A DNA stretch of 55,524 nt, from assembly GCA_002163115.1 (NCBI GenBank), contig MAAI01000020.1:1-55524 (forward strand), written 5' to 3'. The notes beneath the pieces were generated by a model. That model made no database searches. It was not told where the DNA came from and worked only from the letters and a program-made list of their open reading frames with translations. The translations under genes and the position numbers were made by a program. Every line of letters begins with the position of its first letter. The first letter of the stretch is position 1. Positions 39,386-47,061 of this stretch are shown here, one piece after another. The stretch comes from Methylophaga sp. 41_12_T18. Lineage in GTDB: Bacteria > Pseudomonadota > Gammaproteobacteria > Nitrosococcales > Methylophagaceae.

Positions 39386-40669
39386 TTACTGCTCTCTTGC
39401 AACGGCCCGATAAGCAATATCAGTACGATAAAACATATCTTGCCAATCAATTTTAGCTACCACTTGATATGCTTTCGCTTGTGCGTCTGCCACTGAATTA
39501 CCTAATGCAGTTGCACACAATACGCGACCACCAGAAGTGACCACCTTTCCTTCCTTCATCGTTGTTCCGGCATGGAACACTTTTGCATCATCACTATCAG
39601 CAGTATCAAGACCATTGATGATGTCTGCTTTACGATATGCTTCAGGATAACCTCCAGCGGCTAATACTACACCTACTGCTGCTCTCTCATCCCATTCAAC
39701 GTCTGTGGTATCAAGCTGGCCATCTAAAGCAGCTAAGCATAGGCTGACCAAGTCAGACTTCAAACGCATCATAATCGGTTGTGTTTCTGGATCACCAAAA
39801 CGACAGTTATATTCAACTACTCGCGGTGCGCCTTGCTCGTCGATCATTAAGCCGGCATATAAAAAACCGGTATAAGGTCGACCATCATCAGCCATCCCTT
39901 TTACGGTAGGTTCGATTACTTCAGCCATAATGCGATTATGCACTTCATCCGTAACCACTGGTGCCGGAGAATATGCGCCCATACCACCGGTATTAGGTCC
40001 TAAATCACCATTATCGCGTGCTTTATGATCTTGAGATGTCGCTAGCGGCAAAATGTTTTTACCGTCTACCATCACAATAAAACTAGCTTCTTCACCCGTC
40101 ATAAATTCTTCGACAACAACACGGTGGCCAGCTTCACCAAAGGCATTGCCAGATAACATATCTTCAACTGCAGCAATCGCTTCAGCTTCTGTTTGAGCAA
40201 CAATGACACCTTTACCTGCCGCTAAGCCATCAGCTTTCACAACAATCGGCGCGCCTTGTTCCTTAATATATGTAATTGCAGGAGCAGTTTCAGTGAATAC
40301 TTGATAATCAGCAGTCGGGATCTGGTGACGCGCTAAAAAGTCTTTCGTGAAACTTTTGGAAGCTTCTAATTGCGCCGCAGCCTGATTAGGGCCAAAACAA
40401 CGTAGACCAGCAGCTTCAAAGGCATCAACAACGCCCAAAACCAATGGCACTTCAGGGCCAACGACGGTTAATTCAATACCTTCTTGTTGTGCAAAGGCGA
40501 CTAGAGCCGCACTATCTTCAGCAGCAATGTCCACATTGTGAATATTATCTTCACGTGCAGATCCAGGGTTACCCGGAGCAACAAATACTTGTGAACAACG
40601 AGGGGATTGAATCAGTTTCCATGCTAAAGCATGCTCACGACCGCCACCACCAATGACTAAAACCTTCAT
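39386..40669 (-). CDS. purD: Phosphoribosylamine-glycine ligase (GARS)
   Basis: ATP-grasp enzyme joining phosphoribosylamine and glycine in purine synthesis. The 427 residues match E. coli (429). It begins MKVLVIGGGGREHALAWKL, followed by VVGPEVPLVLGVVDAF, FTKDFLARHQIPTADYQVF, PIVVKADGLAAGKGVIVAQT, NTGGMGAYSPAPVV and EYNCRFGDPETQPIM. purH is not adjacent. Confidence 0.97.
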   Translation of the reverse strand: MKVLVIGGGGREHALAWKLIQSPRCSQVFVAPGNPGSAREDNIHNVDIAAEDSAALVAFAQQEGIELTVVGPEVPLVLGVVDAFEAAGLRCFGPNQAAAQLEASKSFTKDFLARHQIPTADYQVFTETAPAITYIKEQGAPIVVKADGLAAGKGVIVAQTEAEAIAAVEDMLSGNAFGEAGHRVVVEEFMTGEEASFIVMVDGKNILPLATSQDHKARDNGDLGPNTGGMGAYSPAPVVTDEVHNRIMAEVIEPTVKGMADDGRPYTGFLYAGLMIDEQGAPRVVEYNCRFGDPETQPIMMRLKSDLVSLCLAALDGQLDTTDVEWDERAAVGVVLAAGGYPEAYRKADIINGLDTADSDDAKVFHAGTTMKEGKVVTSGGRVLCATALGNSVADAQAKAYQVVAKIDWQDMFYRTDIAYRAVAREQ

Positions 40670-40733
40670 ATCTGCCTGCCAAACGAATCAAGAAAACCGC
40701 CAATTCTACCTCATATTAGCGATCAACCTACAA

Positions 40734-42068
40734 TTAGCCCGCCTGCAAACTATGGGCCCACTGTGTTGCCAAAAGTTGTTTTTTATTGACCTCAGCCAGT
40801 GTCAAACCTAGCTTTTCTGCTAGTGGCAGGATGTCTGACATAGCCGATTTTTCGCAAGCAATGGCCAATGATAAAACATCATAAAAGCGGCCTTTTTTTT
40901 GCAATAATGCGGCCACGGCATCTTCTGGTAGTTGTAGGTTTGCGATAGCTTTTTCAAGTGACATTCCTAACATGGTATCTAATAAGGAAAACATCCCGGT
41001 CATAAACAAAGCATCCTGTTCTTTTTCGCTGAACTCATCACCTAGCAGCTCCATAAGCCGACCTCTGATAGTAGCTACTTCAAATACAGCTTCCTGTGCA
41101 TCGTTTTTCATGTCATCACTGGCCGCCATCAATACAGCTAGCCATCTAGCCATTTTTTCATAACCTAGAAATAATAAAGCGGACTTAATTGAGCTGACTT
41201 CATTGCGTATACCAAACCCAGCTGAATTGATGTAACGCAACAAGTTAAATGTCAGTACCGTATCGACTTTAAATGCTTGCTCAATAACATCTGCAGGCGC
41301 TTGTGAACTCACTAAATTAAATAACTGCATCACCTGCTCAACTTGCGGGCCAATGCGCGTATTATCTAAAGTCTCCGGCTCGGAAAAGTAATAACCTTGG
41401 TAGCCATTTACACCCAATGTTTGGATACGTTCAAACTGCGCCTGCTTGTGAACGTGACTGACAATAATTCGTAACCGCTTGCCTCTGGCTTTAGCCACCC
41501 ACTCATGCAAGTGGTTACTATCACCTCTATCATCGATAACAACATAGTCTGAAATTTCAACCAGAGGATGTTCAAGCGTAGCTTTATTTTTGACTAACAC
41601 AGCAAACTTATAGCCTTGCTGGTGCAATCGTTTACAAGCCTCCAAAGGAAATGACTGCGTATTTGTTACGTCAACCATAAACACGGTTTCATTGGCTGGA
41701 AACAGAGAAATATCAGCATTTTCCAAAACATCTGCTGACACTTTGAGATAGGCTTTTTTATCACTCGCTAGCTCAGCAAAGTCATAGTGGCTAATCATGG
41801 CAACCAGCGCATTGAAGTGGCCAGTTTGTGTCGTTATCGATTCAACCGTTGAATTGACAATTAGTTGATAGCCAATCACTTTCTGTTGATTATTTAATAT
41901 CGGTAAACGTTGCACAAACAACGATGGCTCATCGTTGGCCACATCCTTTATTGGCTCAGTATCAAGCTTCGGTTGTTCTAAGTTATTGTTATCCGTAGCT
42001 CTTATTAGCCAGATAATGACCGTTGCCAGTAGCACAACAACCAGTATCAAAATCACATTCATCATCAT
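40734..42068 (-). CDS. Membrane-anchored EAL-like/HDOD (YuxH-type) signalling protein
   Basis: The 444 residues have an N-terminal transmembrane helix (5-24, LILVVVLLATVIIWLIRA) and an EAL-related domain (about 50-250). The catalytic EAL signature is missing (LPILNNQQKVIGYQLIVN in its place), so it is probably not a phosphodiesterase. An HDOD domain follows (about 260-425): DTVLTFNLLRYINSAGFG, SIKSALLFLGYEKMARWLAVLM, LFMTGMFSLLDTMLGM. This family links c-di-GMP-type inputs to stress or motility control. The N-terminal helix is unusual among EAL-HDOD proteins. Divergent from the LOG gene. Confidence 0.85.
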   Translation of the reverse strand: MMMNVILILVVVLLATVIIWLIRATDNNNLEQPKLDTEPIKDVANDEPSLFVQRLPILNNQQKVIGYQLIVNSTVESITTQTGHFNALVAMISHYDFAELASDKKAYLKVSADVLENADISLFPANETVFMVDVTNTQSFPLEACKRLHQQGYKFAVLVKNKATLEHPLVEISDYVVIDDRGDSNHLHEWVAKARGKRLRIIVSHVHKQAQFERIQTLGVNGYQGYYFSEPETLDNTRIGPQVEQVMQLFNLVSSQAPADVIEQAFKVDTVLTFNLLRYINSAGFGIRNEVSSIKSALLFLGYEKMARWLAVLMAASDDMKNDAQEAVFEVATIRGRLMELLGDEFSEKEQDALFMTGMFSLLDTMLGMSLEKAIANLQLPEDAVAALLQKKGRFYDVLSLAIACEKSAMSDILPLAEKLGLTLAEVNKKQLLATQWAHSLQAG

Positions 42069-42170
42069 GTTGTAGCCCTCATTTGCAAAGCAGGCACTAT
42101 TTCTTTATCTTCGTACTTAGGACTAGTTTATTCCTAATAGGGATTAATCTCATCAACAGGAGAGGGAACA

Positions 42171-42842
42171 ATGGAAGATCTAAAGACCTCGGAAGCATGG
42201 CGTGTATTTCGTATCCAAGCTGAGCTTATCGATGGTATTGAAACATTAAGTGATTTAGGGCCTGCAATTTCTATTTTTGGCAGTGCTCGCCTGCCTGAAT
42301 CTTCACAGTATTATCAAGATGCTGTCATCGTCGCCCGTAATTTATCACAGGCACAATTTTCTGTGATCAGCGGTGGTGGCCCCAGTATTATGGAAGCAGC
42401 TAACAAAGGTGCATATCAACAAGGCGGCCATTCTGTCGGCCTGAATATCGCGCTTCCTCATGAGCAGTCACCTAATAGCACGCAAGATATTAGCCTGACC
42501 TTTCGTTATTTCTTTGTTCGAAAACTAATGTTTGTTAAATCATCGATGGGTTATGTGGTTTTTCCAGGAGGCTTTGGCACTTTAGATGAGTTTTTTGAAG
42601 CACTCACGTTGATTCAGACTCAAAAGATTCGGCAGTTTCCGGTCATTCTTTATGGCTCATCATTCTGGAAAGGCTTAATTGACTGGCTAAAAGCAGAAGT
42701 GCTGACTATTGATTGTATCGATGAAGATGATCTAAATTTGTTCCATATAGTCGACACTCCAGAAGAAGTATTGCCGATCATGCAGGAACATTTTCATCAG
42801 CTTAGCCAGCACCCTGAACACGATCATCGTCATTCTGTTTGA
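42171..42842 (+). CDS. LOG-family Rossmann-fold nucleosidase-like protein (TIGR00730)
   Basis: The 223 residues have SIFGSARLPESSQYYQDAV, ISGGGPSIMEAANKGAYQ, FVRKLMFVKSSMGYVVFP and the signature PGGFGTLDEFFEALTL. Family members hydrolyse nucleoside 5'-monophosphates to base and ribose 5-phosphate (the plant LOG cytokinin activation reaction; PpnN is a distant relative). Substrate unproven here. AGGAGAGG lies ahead of the ATG. Its stop codon overlaps the FNR box of hemN. Confidence 0.9.
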   Translation: MEDLKTSEAWRVFRIQAELIDGIETLSDLGPAISIFGSARLPESSQYYQDAVIVARNLSQAQFSVISGGGPSIMEAANKGAYQQGGHSVGLNIALPHEQSPNSTQDISLTFRYFFVRKLMFVKSSMGYVVFPGGFGTLDEFFEALTLIQTQKIRQFPVILYGSSFWKGLIDWLKAEVLTIDCIDEDDLNLFHIVDTPEEVLPIMQEHFHQLSQHPEHDHRHSV

Positions 42843-42852
42843 TCAGGATCAA
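42839..42852 (+). promoter_or_regulatory. FNR/Anr box ahead of hemN
   Basis: TTGATCAGGATCAA fits TTGAT-N4-ATCAA exactly. It is centred about 61 nt upstream of the start site predicted from the TATAAT at 42893, the class I FNR position. It predicts activation of hemN without oxygen. Confidence 0.9.
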
Positions 42853-42881
42853 GAAAGGGTCATAAGCTAACAAGCACCCAG

Positions 42882-42914
42882 AATATAGCCAGTATAATTC
42901 TGGCTATATTTTTA
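42882..42914 (+). terminator. Hairpin after the LOG gene that contains the hemN -10 element
   Basis: Stem AATATAGCCAG / CTGGCTATATT is followed by TTTAATC, so it can end the LOG transcript. Its loop region holds TATAAT (42893-42898), the likely -10 of the FNR-dependent hemN promoter. A terminator and a promoter share the same bases. Confidence 0.7.
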
Positions 42915-42928
42915 ATCTGGCTGTTCAC

Positions 42929-44311
42929 GTGCAACAATCTGTTTTTTTTGACCTTGACCTTATCCGCCGCTATGACCAAGCCGGTCCTCGCTATACCTCA
43001 TATCCCACTGCGGTAGAGTTTGATCCAGCATTTACTGCTGAACGTTACCGTGACCAGGTTAGTTTATCTAATTTAGCTGGCGGCCCACTGTCACTGTATT
43101 TCCATCTACCTTTTTGTGACACGGTCTGCTTTTACTGTGCCTGCAATAAAATCATTACCAAAAACCGTAATCATGCTCAGCCATACTTAGATAATTTACA
43201 TCAAGAAATGACGTTACAAGCTGAGTTATTTGATAGCTCTCGAGTTGTAGAACAACTCCATTGGGGTGGCGGCACACCTACTTTTATCAGTCATCAACAA
43301 ATGCGTGAACTAATGGCTGTTACCCGCCAGCATTTTAATTTAGCTGATGATGAACACGGTGAATTTTCTATAGAAATCGATCCACGTGAAGCAGATGCAG
43401 AAACAATCGCGATATTGCGAGATATAGGTTTTAACCGCATTAGTCTGGGTGTGCAAGACTTCAACCCTAAAGTACAAAAAGCCGTTAATCGCATTCAGTC
43501 TGAGCAAGAAACCTTGGCTGTTATTGAAGCTGCTCGTGATAATAACTTTCGTTCTATTAGCTTAGATTTAATCTATGGTTTGCCGCATCAAACAGTAAGC
43601 AGTTTTGCTGAAACCTTAGACAAAGTGATCGCTGTTAACCCTGATCGCTTATCTGTATTCAATTACGCTCACATGCCAGAACGCTTTAAAACTCAACGGC
43701 AGATTAACAACGACGATATCCCTTCAGCAGAAGTGAAACTCGAAATTTTGCAGCAATCGATTAACCAGCTCACTGAAGCGGGTTATGTCTATATAGGCAT
43801 GGATCACTTTGCCAAACCTGATGATGAGTTAGCCATCGCTCAACGTGAAAACAAACTATATCGAAATTTTCAGGGTTATTCGACTCACTCAGAATGCGAC
43901 TTGATTGGCCTCGGCATTACCTCGATCGGCAGTGTCGGTGACTCATACTCACAAAATAAACGCACCCTAGCTGAATATGCTGAATCCTTAGCCAACAATC
44001 AGCTACCCGTGTTCCGTGGCATTGAGCTTAATGATGACGACAAAATTCGCCGTACCGTTATCACTCGACTCATTTGTCATTTCTCACTTGATATTCAAGC
44101 GATAGAGCTTGAACTGAACATCAACTTTTTCCAATATTTCGCGACTGAGTTGATTAAATTAAAGCAATTTATTGCCGATGAACTAGTAATACTCACGCCA
44201 ACTCATATCGCAGTGTTGCCAGCAGGCCATTTACTGATCCGTAATATCTGCATGGTTTTTGACCGTTACTTGCAACAAAAAACGAATAGCCACTTTTCTA
44301 AAGTTATCTAA
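42929..44311 (+). CDS. hemN: Oxygen-independent coproporphyrinogen III oxidase (radical SAM)
   Basis: Anaerobic oxidative decarboxylation of coproporphyrinogen III. The 460 residues match E. coli HemN (457). N-terminal RRYDQAGPRYTSYPTAVEF is the family opening. The cluster motif is LPFCDTVCFYCACNK (CxxxCxxC plus the extra Cys). HWGGGTPTF, ISLGVQDFNPKVQKAVNR and DLIYGLPHQT follow. The start is GTG at 42929 with a weak ribosome site. The FNR box at 42839 predicts induction without oxygen. Confidence 0.97.
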   Translation: MQQSVFFDLDLIRRYDQAGPRYTSYPTAVEFDPAFTAERYRDQVSLSNLAGGPLSLYFHLPFCDTVCFYCACNKIITKNRNHAQPYLDNLHQEMTLQAELFDSSRVVEQLHWGGGTPTFISHQQMRELMAVTRQHFNLADDEHGEFSIEIDPREADAETIAILRDIGFNRISLGVQDFNPKVQKAVNRIQSEQETLAVIEAARDNNFRSISLDLIYGLPHQTVSSFAETLDKVIAVNPDRLSVFNYAHMPERFKTQRQINNDDIPSAEVKLEILQQSINQLTEAGYVYIGMDHFAKPDDELAIAQRENKLYRNFQGYSTHSECDLIGLGITSIGSVGDSYSQNKRTLAEYAESLANNQLPVFRGIELNDDDKIRRTVITRLICHFSLDIQAIELELNINFFQYFATELIKLKQFIADELVILTPTHIAVLPAGHLLIRNICMVFDRYLQQKTNSHFSKVI

Positions 44312-44479
44312 TTCTGGCAATATTTATTGGAATCAATGTCATTTGACAGCCTTTGGTTGAATTTATGTCTTACCATTGCATATATTAAAGGCAGGAAAGA
44401 TAAGCCATCACCACCACACTAGGGTCTAAATACAGTAATTCTGATCATCAAAATCAGAAATATAGCCAAAGCACTGTAG

Positions 44480-44851
44480 CTAATATTTACTGTATTAGAT
44501 GAAAGAACTAGCCTTGAATTAGCCAAACAAGCGCTACAATCCAACCCAACTTGGATTATTATCTAAAAAAATAGCTAACCAAACACATTATTACCAGTAG
44601 CCGCTCTTGTTCACACAGTTGAAGATGAGGTTGGTGATGAGCAGATTAATCTATTAGAAATACCTTCAACAAGACACCAAATGGTCAAGACGCCCCTGCA
44701 CAATAACCATCGGGAAGTATTAGATATTTTAAATAATAGTAATGCTGATTCGCTCTATATTTCACGGATAACATCAGCGATGACTGAGCGTATTTATGGT
44801 GACATCACTCGACAAGATATTGACCTAGATTACCTGCCGCCCAAACAATAA
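44480..44851 (+). pseudogene. Decayed gene fragment, C-terminal CBS-domain-like
   Basis: One frame reads LDERTSLELAKQALQSNP to a TAA at 44564, has a second TAA at 44576, then stays open to TAA at 44849-44851. The last part (QMVKTPLHNNHREVLDILN, SLYISRITSAMTERIYG, ITRQDIDLDYLP) looks like a CBS domain as found at the end of ClC chloride channels. It has two in-frame stops and no start. The 44312-44480 stretch before it is unreadable in this frame and shows only inverted repeats. The ClC link is a guess from pattern memory. Confidence 0.45.
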
Positions 44852-44910
44852 TCTAAATATATTTTAAAATCGGTAACCACTATTAAAAATATTATGTATA
44901 ATGGCCGGAT

Positions 44911-44997
44911 GCCTGGGTGGTGAAATTGGTAGACACAAGGGACTTAAAATCCCTCGCCTTCACGGGCGTGCCGGTTCGATTCCGGCCCTAGGTACCA
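44911..44997 (+). tRNA. tRNA-Leu (TAA)
   Basis: An 87-nt class II tRNA with a long variable arm. It starts GCCTGGGTGGTGAAATTGG and has anticodon loop TTAAAAT between GGGAC and CCCT. The T-loop is GGTTCGATTCC and the CCA is encoded. Confidence 0.96.
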
Positions 44998-45006
44998 ATA
45001 TAAATG

Positions 45007-45039
45007 AGCCTCAGCACTTCACAGTGTTGGGGCTTTTTT
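45007..45039 (+). terminator. Terminator after tRNA-Leu
   Basis: Stem AGCCTCAGCAC / GTGTTGGGGCT (with G-T pairs) followed by a TTTTTT run, 9 nt after the tRNA. Confidence 0.85.
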
Positions 45040-45127
45040 ATACTCCGCAGTTGTCGATTCCCGCTCCATACCAATACGACTTACTCCACTCTAAGTTAAC
45101 TAGATTAACCGGACTTTTTCTACATAA

Positions 45128-45400
45128 ATGTCAGATATAAAAAACACATTTTCTTTAACATCCACCAAAGTTGAAGATGTAGAAGATATTTCACGCCGAA
45201 GCACGGACAGACGACGTTCAACTCGCCGCTCCTGTTCCAAGCCCAGAATGATCGGTCCCGATCGTATCTTAATCTTACGAAAACAAGATAGTTCTGCTCC
45301 CTTTATCTATAGAGAATCTGATAGACGGCAGAATAGCAGACGTAAATCTAAACCCTCCTTATTGAAGGTGGATGAAATCGTGCTGTTACGTAAAAAGTAG
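45128..45400 (+). CDS. Small basic protein with internally duplicated DRR unit
   Basis: A 90-residue protein of unknown function with no signal peptide. Two related units cover residues about 23-53 and 62-90, each of the form (S/T)DRR-x3-RR-x-SKP-x5-D-x-I-x-LRK. Unit one ends PDRILILRKQ and unit two ends VDEIVLLRKK. It is strongly basic in the Arg clusters. A nucleic-acid or phosphate-binding role is conceivable but unproven. The ribosome site is weak. Located just after tRNA-Leu. Confidence 0.65.
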   Translation: MSDIKNTFSLTSTKVEDVEDISRRSTDRRRSTRRSCSKPRMIGPDRILILRKQDSSAPFIYRESDRRQNSRRKSKPSLLKVDEIVLLRKK

Positions 45401-45529
45401 CGCTACTAACTTCCTAGTTTGCCGAGCCAGCCCTAGCTACCAATATAGTCCAGCCTCACCAATTAATCTTGCTAACACTCACTAGCTCGATCTTTACCAT
45501 CTTTATTCATCAACAAACATGCTGCCTTA

Positions 45530-45543
45530 TTGATTCAGATCAA
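45530..45543 (+). promoter_or_regulatory. Second FNR/Anr box, ahead of a 53-residue gene
   Basis: TTGATTCAGATCAA is a perfect TTGAT-N4-ATCAA. About 22 nt downstream TGGCATTAT (45563-45571) looks like an extended -10. The resulting start site near 45578 puts the box at about -41, the class II activator position. Confidence 0.8.
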
Positions 45544-45613
45544 TGCTTTACACCTAATTTAATGGCATTATTTAAAGCTTCTAATTTGCCACAATAAAGA
45601 AACGGAGTTAAGT

Positions 45614-45775
45614 GTGACAGTCTCTACTGATACAAAAAACAAAACCATCGCTGACGATGCAAACAAACAAGAACGATTTGGCAGAAAGCCTCGCTTTATG
45701 TCAGCTAAATCCACAGCGTTATTAACCAAATCAGAAGACACAAACCGAAAAAATAGCAAAGTGTCTACCAAGTAG
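45614..45775 (+). CDS. Small basic protein, probably FNR-activated
   Basis: A 53-residue frame starts at GTG 45614 with GGAG 6 nt upstream and ends at TAG 45773-45775. It is rich in Lys, Thr, Ser and Asn and includes ERFGRKPRFMSAKSTALL. It has no cysteines, membrane segment or known motif. The good ribosome site together with a perfect FNR box and extended -10 about 40-80 nt upstream supports a real gene. Function unknown. Confidence 0.6.
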   Translation: MTVSTDTKNKTIADDANKQERFGRKPRFMSAKSTALLTKSEDTNRKNSKVSTK

Positions 45776-45956
45776 ACCAATGCCTTGCCCGGCGATTATT
45801 ACTTATTATTCACCCCATTCACGACAGGTTTAAATATTAAGTCGTTAACCTACTTATGAAATTGAGAAATTTCCTGACGACAAATTAAGTAAACTATCCA
45901 AAGTAAGTTAAACAACTAATAAACTTAGGCGAAGCATCAAAAGGTGCTTAGCGACT

Positions 45957-46181
45957 ATGGATAAAGCGATGATGAAACCACAAGCCAGCATTAAACAGCA
46001 GCAGACTGAACAGCAAAGTTATTTCACTGTTAGCGTAGAGGTAGATGGCGACACTAAAGACATTGAAACCCAGTTTAGTAGCTTTCAACATGCCCTAGAT
46101 TTCGTGATGGAAAATGACTGGCAAGTGAAACGTGAACCAGTGCGCTCGTCCCATGTTGAAATGCGCTTTTTGAAGCCTTAA
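45957..46181 (+). CDS. Small uncharacterised protein
   Basis: A 74-residue frame. The N-terminus is Gln-rich (about 8-22). A compact beta-alpha-beta-like segment YFTVSVEVDGDTKDIET ... FQHALDFVMENDW ... HVEMRFLKP follows. No signal peptide. Family not recognised. The start is uncertain because another ATG follows four codons later. It stands alone ahead of the iron-responsive two-component system. Confidence 0.55.
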   Translation: MDKAMMKPQASIKQQQTEQQSYFTVSVEVDGDTKDIETQFSSFQHALDFVMENDWQVKREPVRSSHVEMRFLKP

Positions 46182-46326
46182 CGCTACTATCAATCGCTTC
46201 GCAATGACTATTACGCCAAATTAAACTCCCAATATAAATACGTCCCAACACGTCATATACTCAAACCCTTCATAGCTATTACTTTCAAATAAGCATTGCT
46301 AATCAGGCAAGTAATTCATTAACATG

Positions 46327-46345
46327 AATGATTCTCATTATTACT
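46327..46345 (+). promoter_or_regulatory. Fur box ahead of the two-component system
   Basis: AATGATTCTCATTATTACT. Read in reverse it gives AATAATGAGAATCATT, matching the Fur consensus arms. It is centred about 24 nt before the response-regulator start, so a bound repressor would block transcription initiation or early elongation. Confidence 0.8.
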
Positions 46346-46359
46346 AATGTAAATTTATT

Positions 46360-47061
46360 ATGGCTTCTCTCGCTTCAAAAGCACACATCCTGATCATTGA
46401 AGACGATCAAATATTAAATGATCAAATTGCTGAGCAATTGATAAATAAAGGCTACAGCATTGAGCAGTGTTTCTGTGGCGATCAAGGCTTAACCACCGCT
46501 GTCAGCAAATTCTTTGACTTGATCCTGTTAGACGTATTATTACCAGTGAGAGATGGCTTCTCTGTGCTTAATAATTTACGTAAAACACGCGATACGCCAG
46601 TAGTGATGCTCACCGCCTGTGGTGCCGAAGAAGATCGCATTAAAGGGTTTAGCAAAGGAGCTGATGACTATTTACCCAAACCTTTCAATTTTACTGAGTT
46701 AGGTTTACGGATAGATGCCCTACTTCGACGTACCAAACAGCTTAGTGATGCGCCAATAGGTTCAAATGAAATTACTAACGGCTTATTAACACTTAACAAA
46801 AATACTCAGCAGATTATCTACAATGAGCAACCGCTCTCAATGACGCCCATTCAATTTAAATTACTCTGGGTATTAGTCAGTCACCAGCATGAAACATTAA
46901 GTAAGCCCTATTTATATCAACTGGTATTAGAGCGTGAGTTTAGTGCTTATGATCGCAGCTTAGATATGCACTTAAGTCGTGTCCGCCGTAAATTAATTAG
47001 CGCTGGAATGCCAGCAGATAGATTACAAACAGTACATGGTTTAGGTTACCTGTTCACATGA
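46360..47061 (+). CDS. OmpR-family response regulator (PfeR-like by context)
   Basis: The 233 residues comprise a receiver (about 9-120) with acidic pocket IIEDD, phosphoacceptor Asp58 in LILLDVLLPVRDG and KGADDYLPKPF with the conserved Lys. A winged-helix Trans_reg_C domain follows (about 135-230): LTPIQFKLLWVLVSH-type, DRSLDMHLSRVRRKL and HGLGYLF. It overlaps the kinase gene by 4 nt. A Fur box lies directly upstream and a TonB-dependent receptor follows the kinase gene. Confidence 0.93.
   Translation: MASLASKAHILIIEDDQILNDQIAEQLINKGYSIEQCFCGDQGLTTAVSKFFDLILLDVLLPVRDGFSVLNNLRKTRDTPVVMLTACGAEEDRIKGFSKGADDYLPKPFNFTELGLRIDALLRRTKQLSDAPIGSNEITNGLLTLNKNTQQIIYNEQPLSMTPIQFKLLWVLVSHQHETLSKPYLYQLVLEREFSAYDRSLDMHLSRVRRKLISAGMPADRLQTVHGLGYLFT

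Noticed and set aside
44911-45400. tRNA-Leu as an integration site for a genomic island
   Set aside because: No integrase gene and no repeated tRNA 3' end were found. The small genes nearby do not look phage-like.
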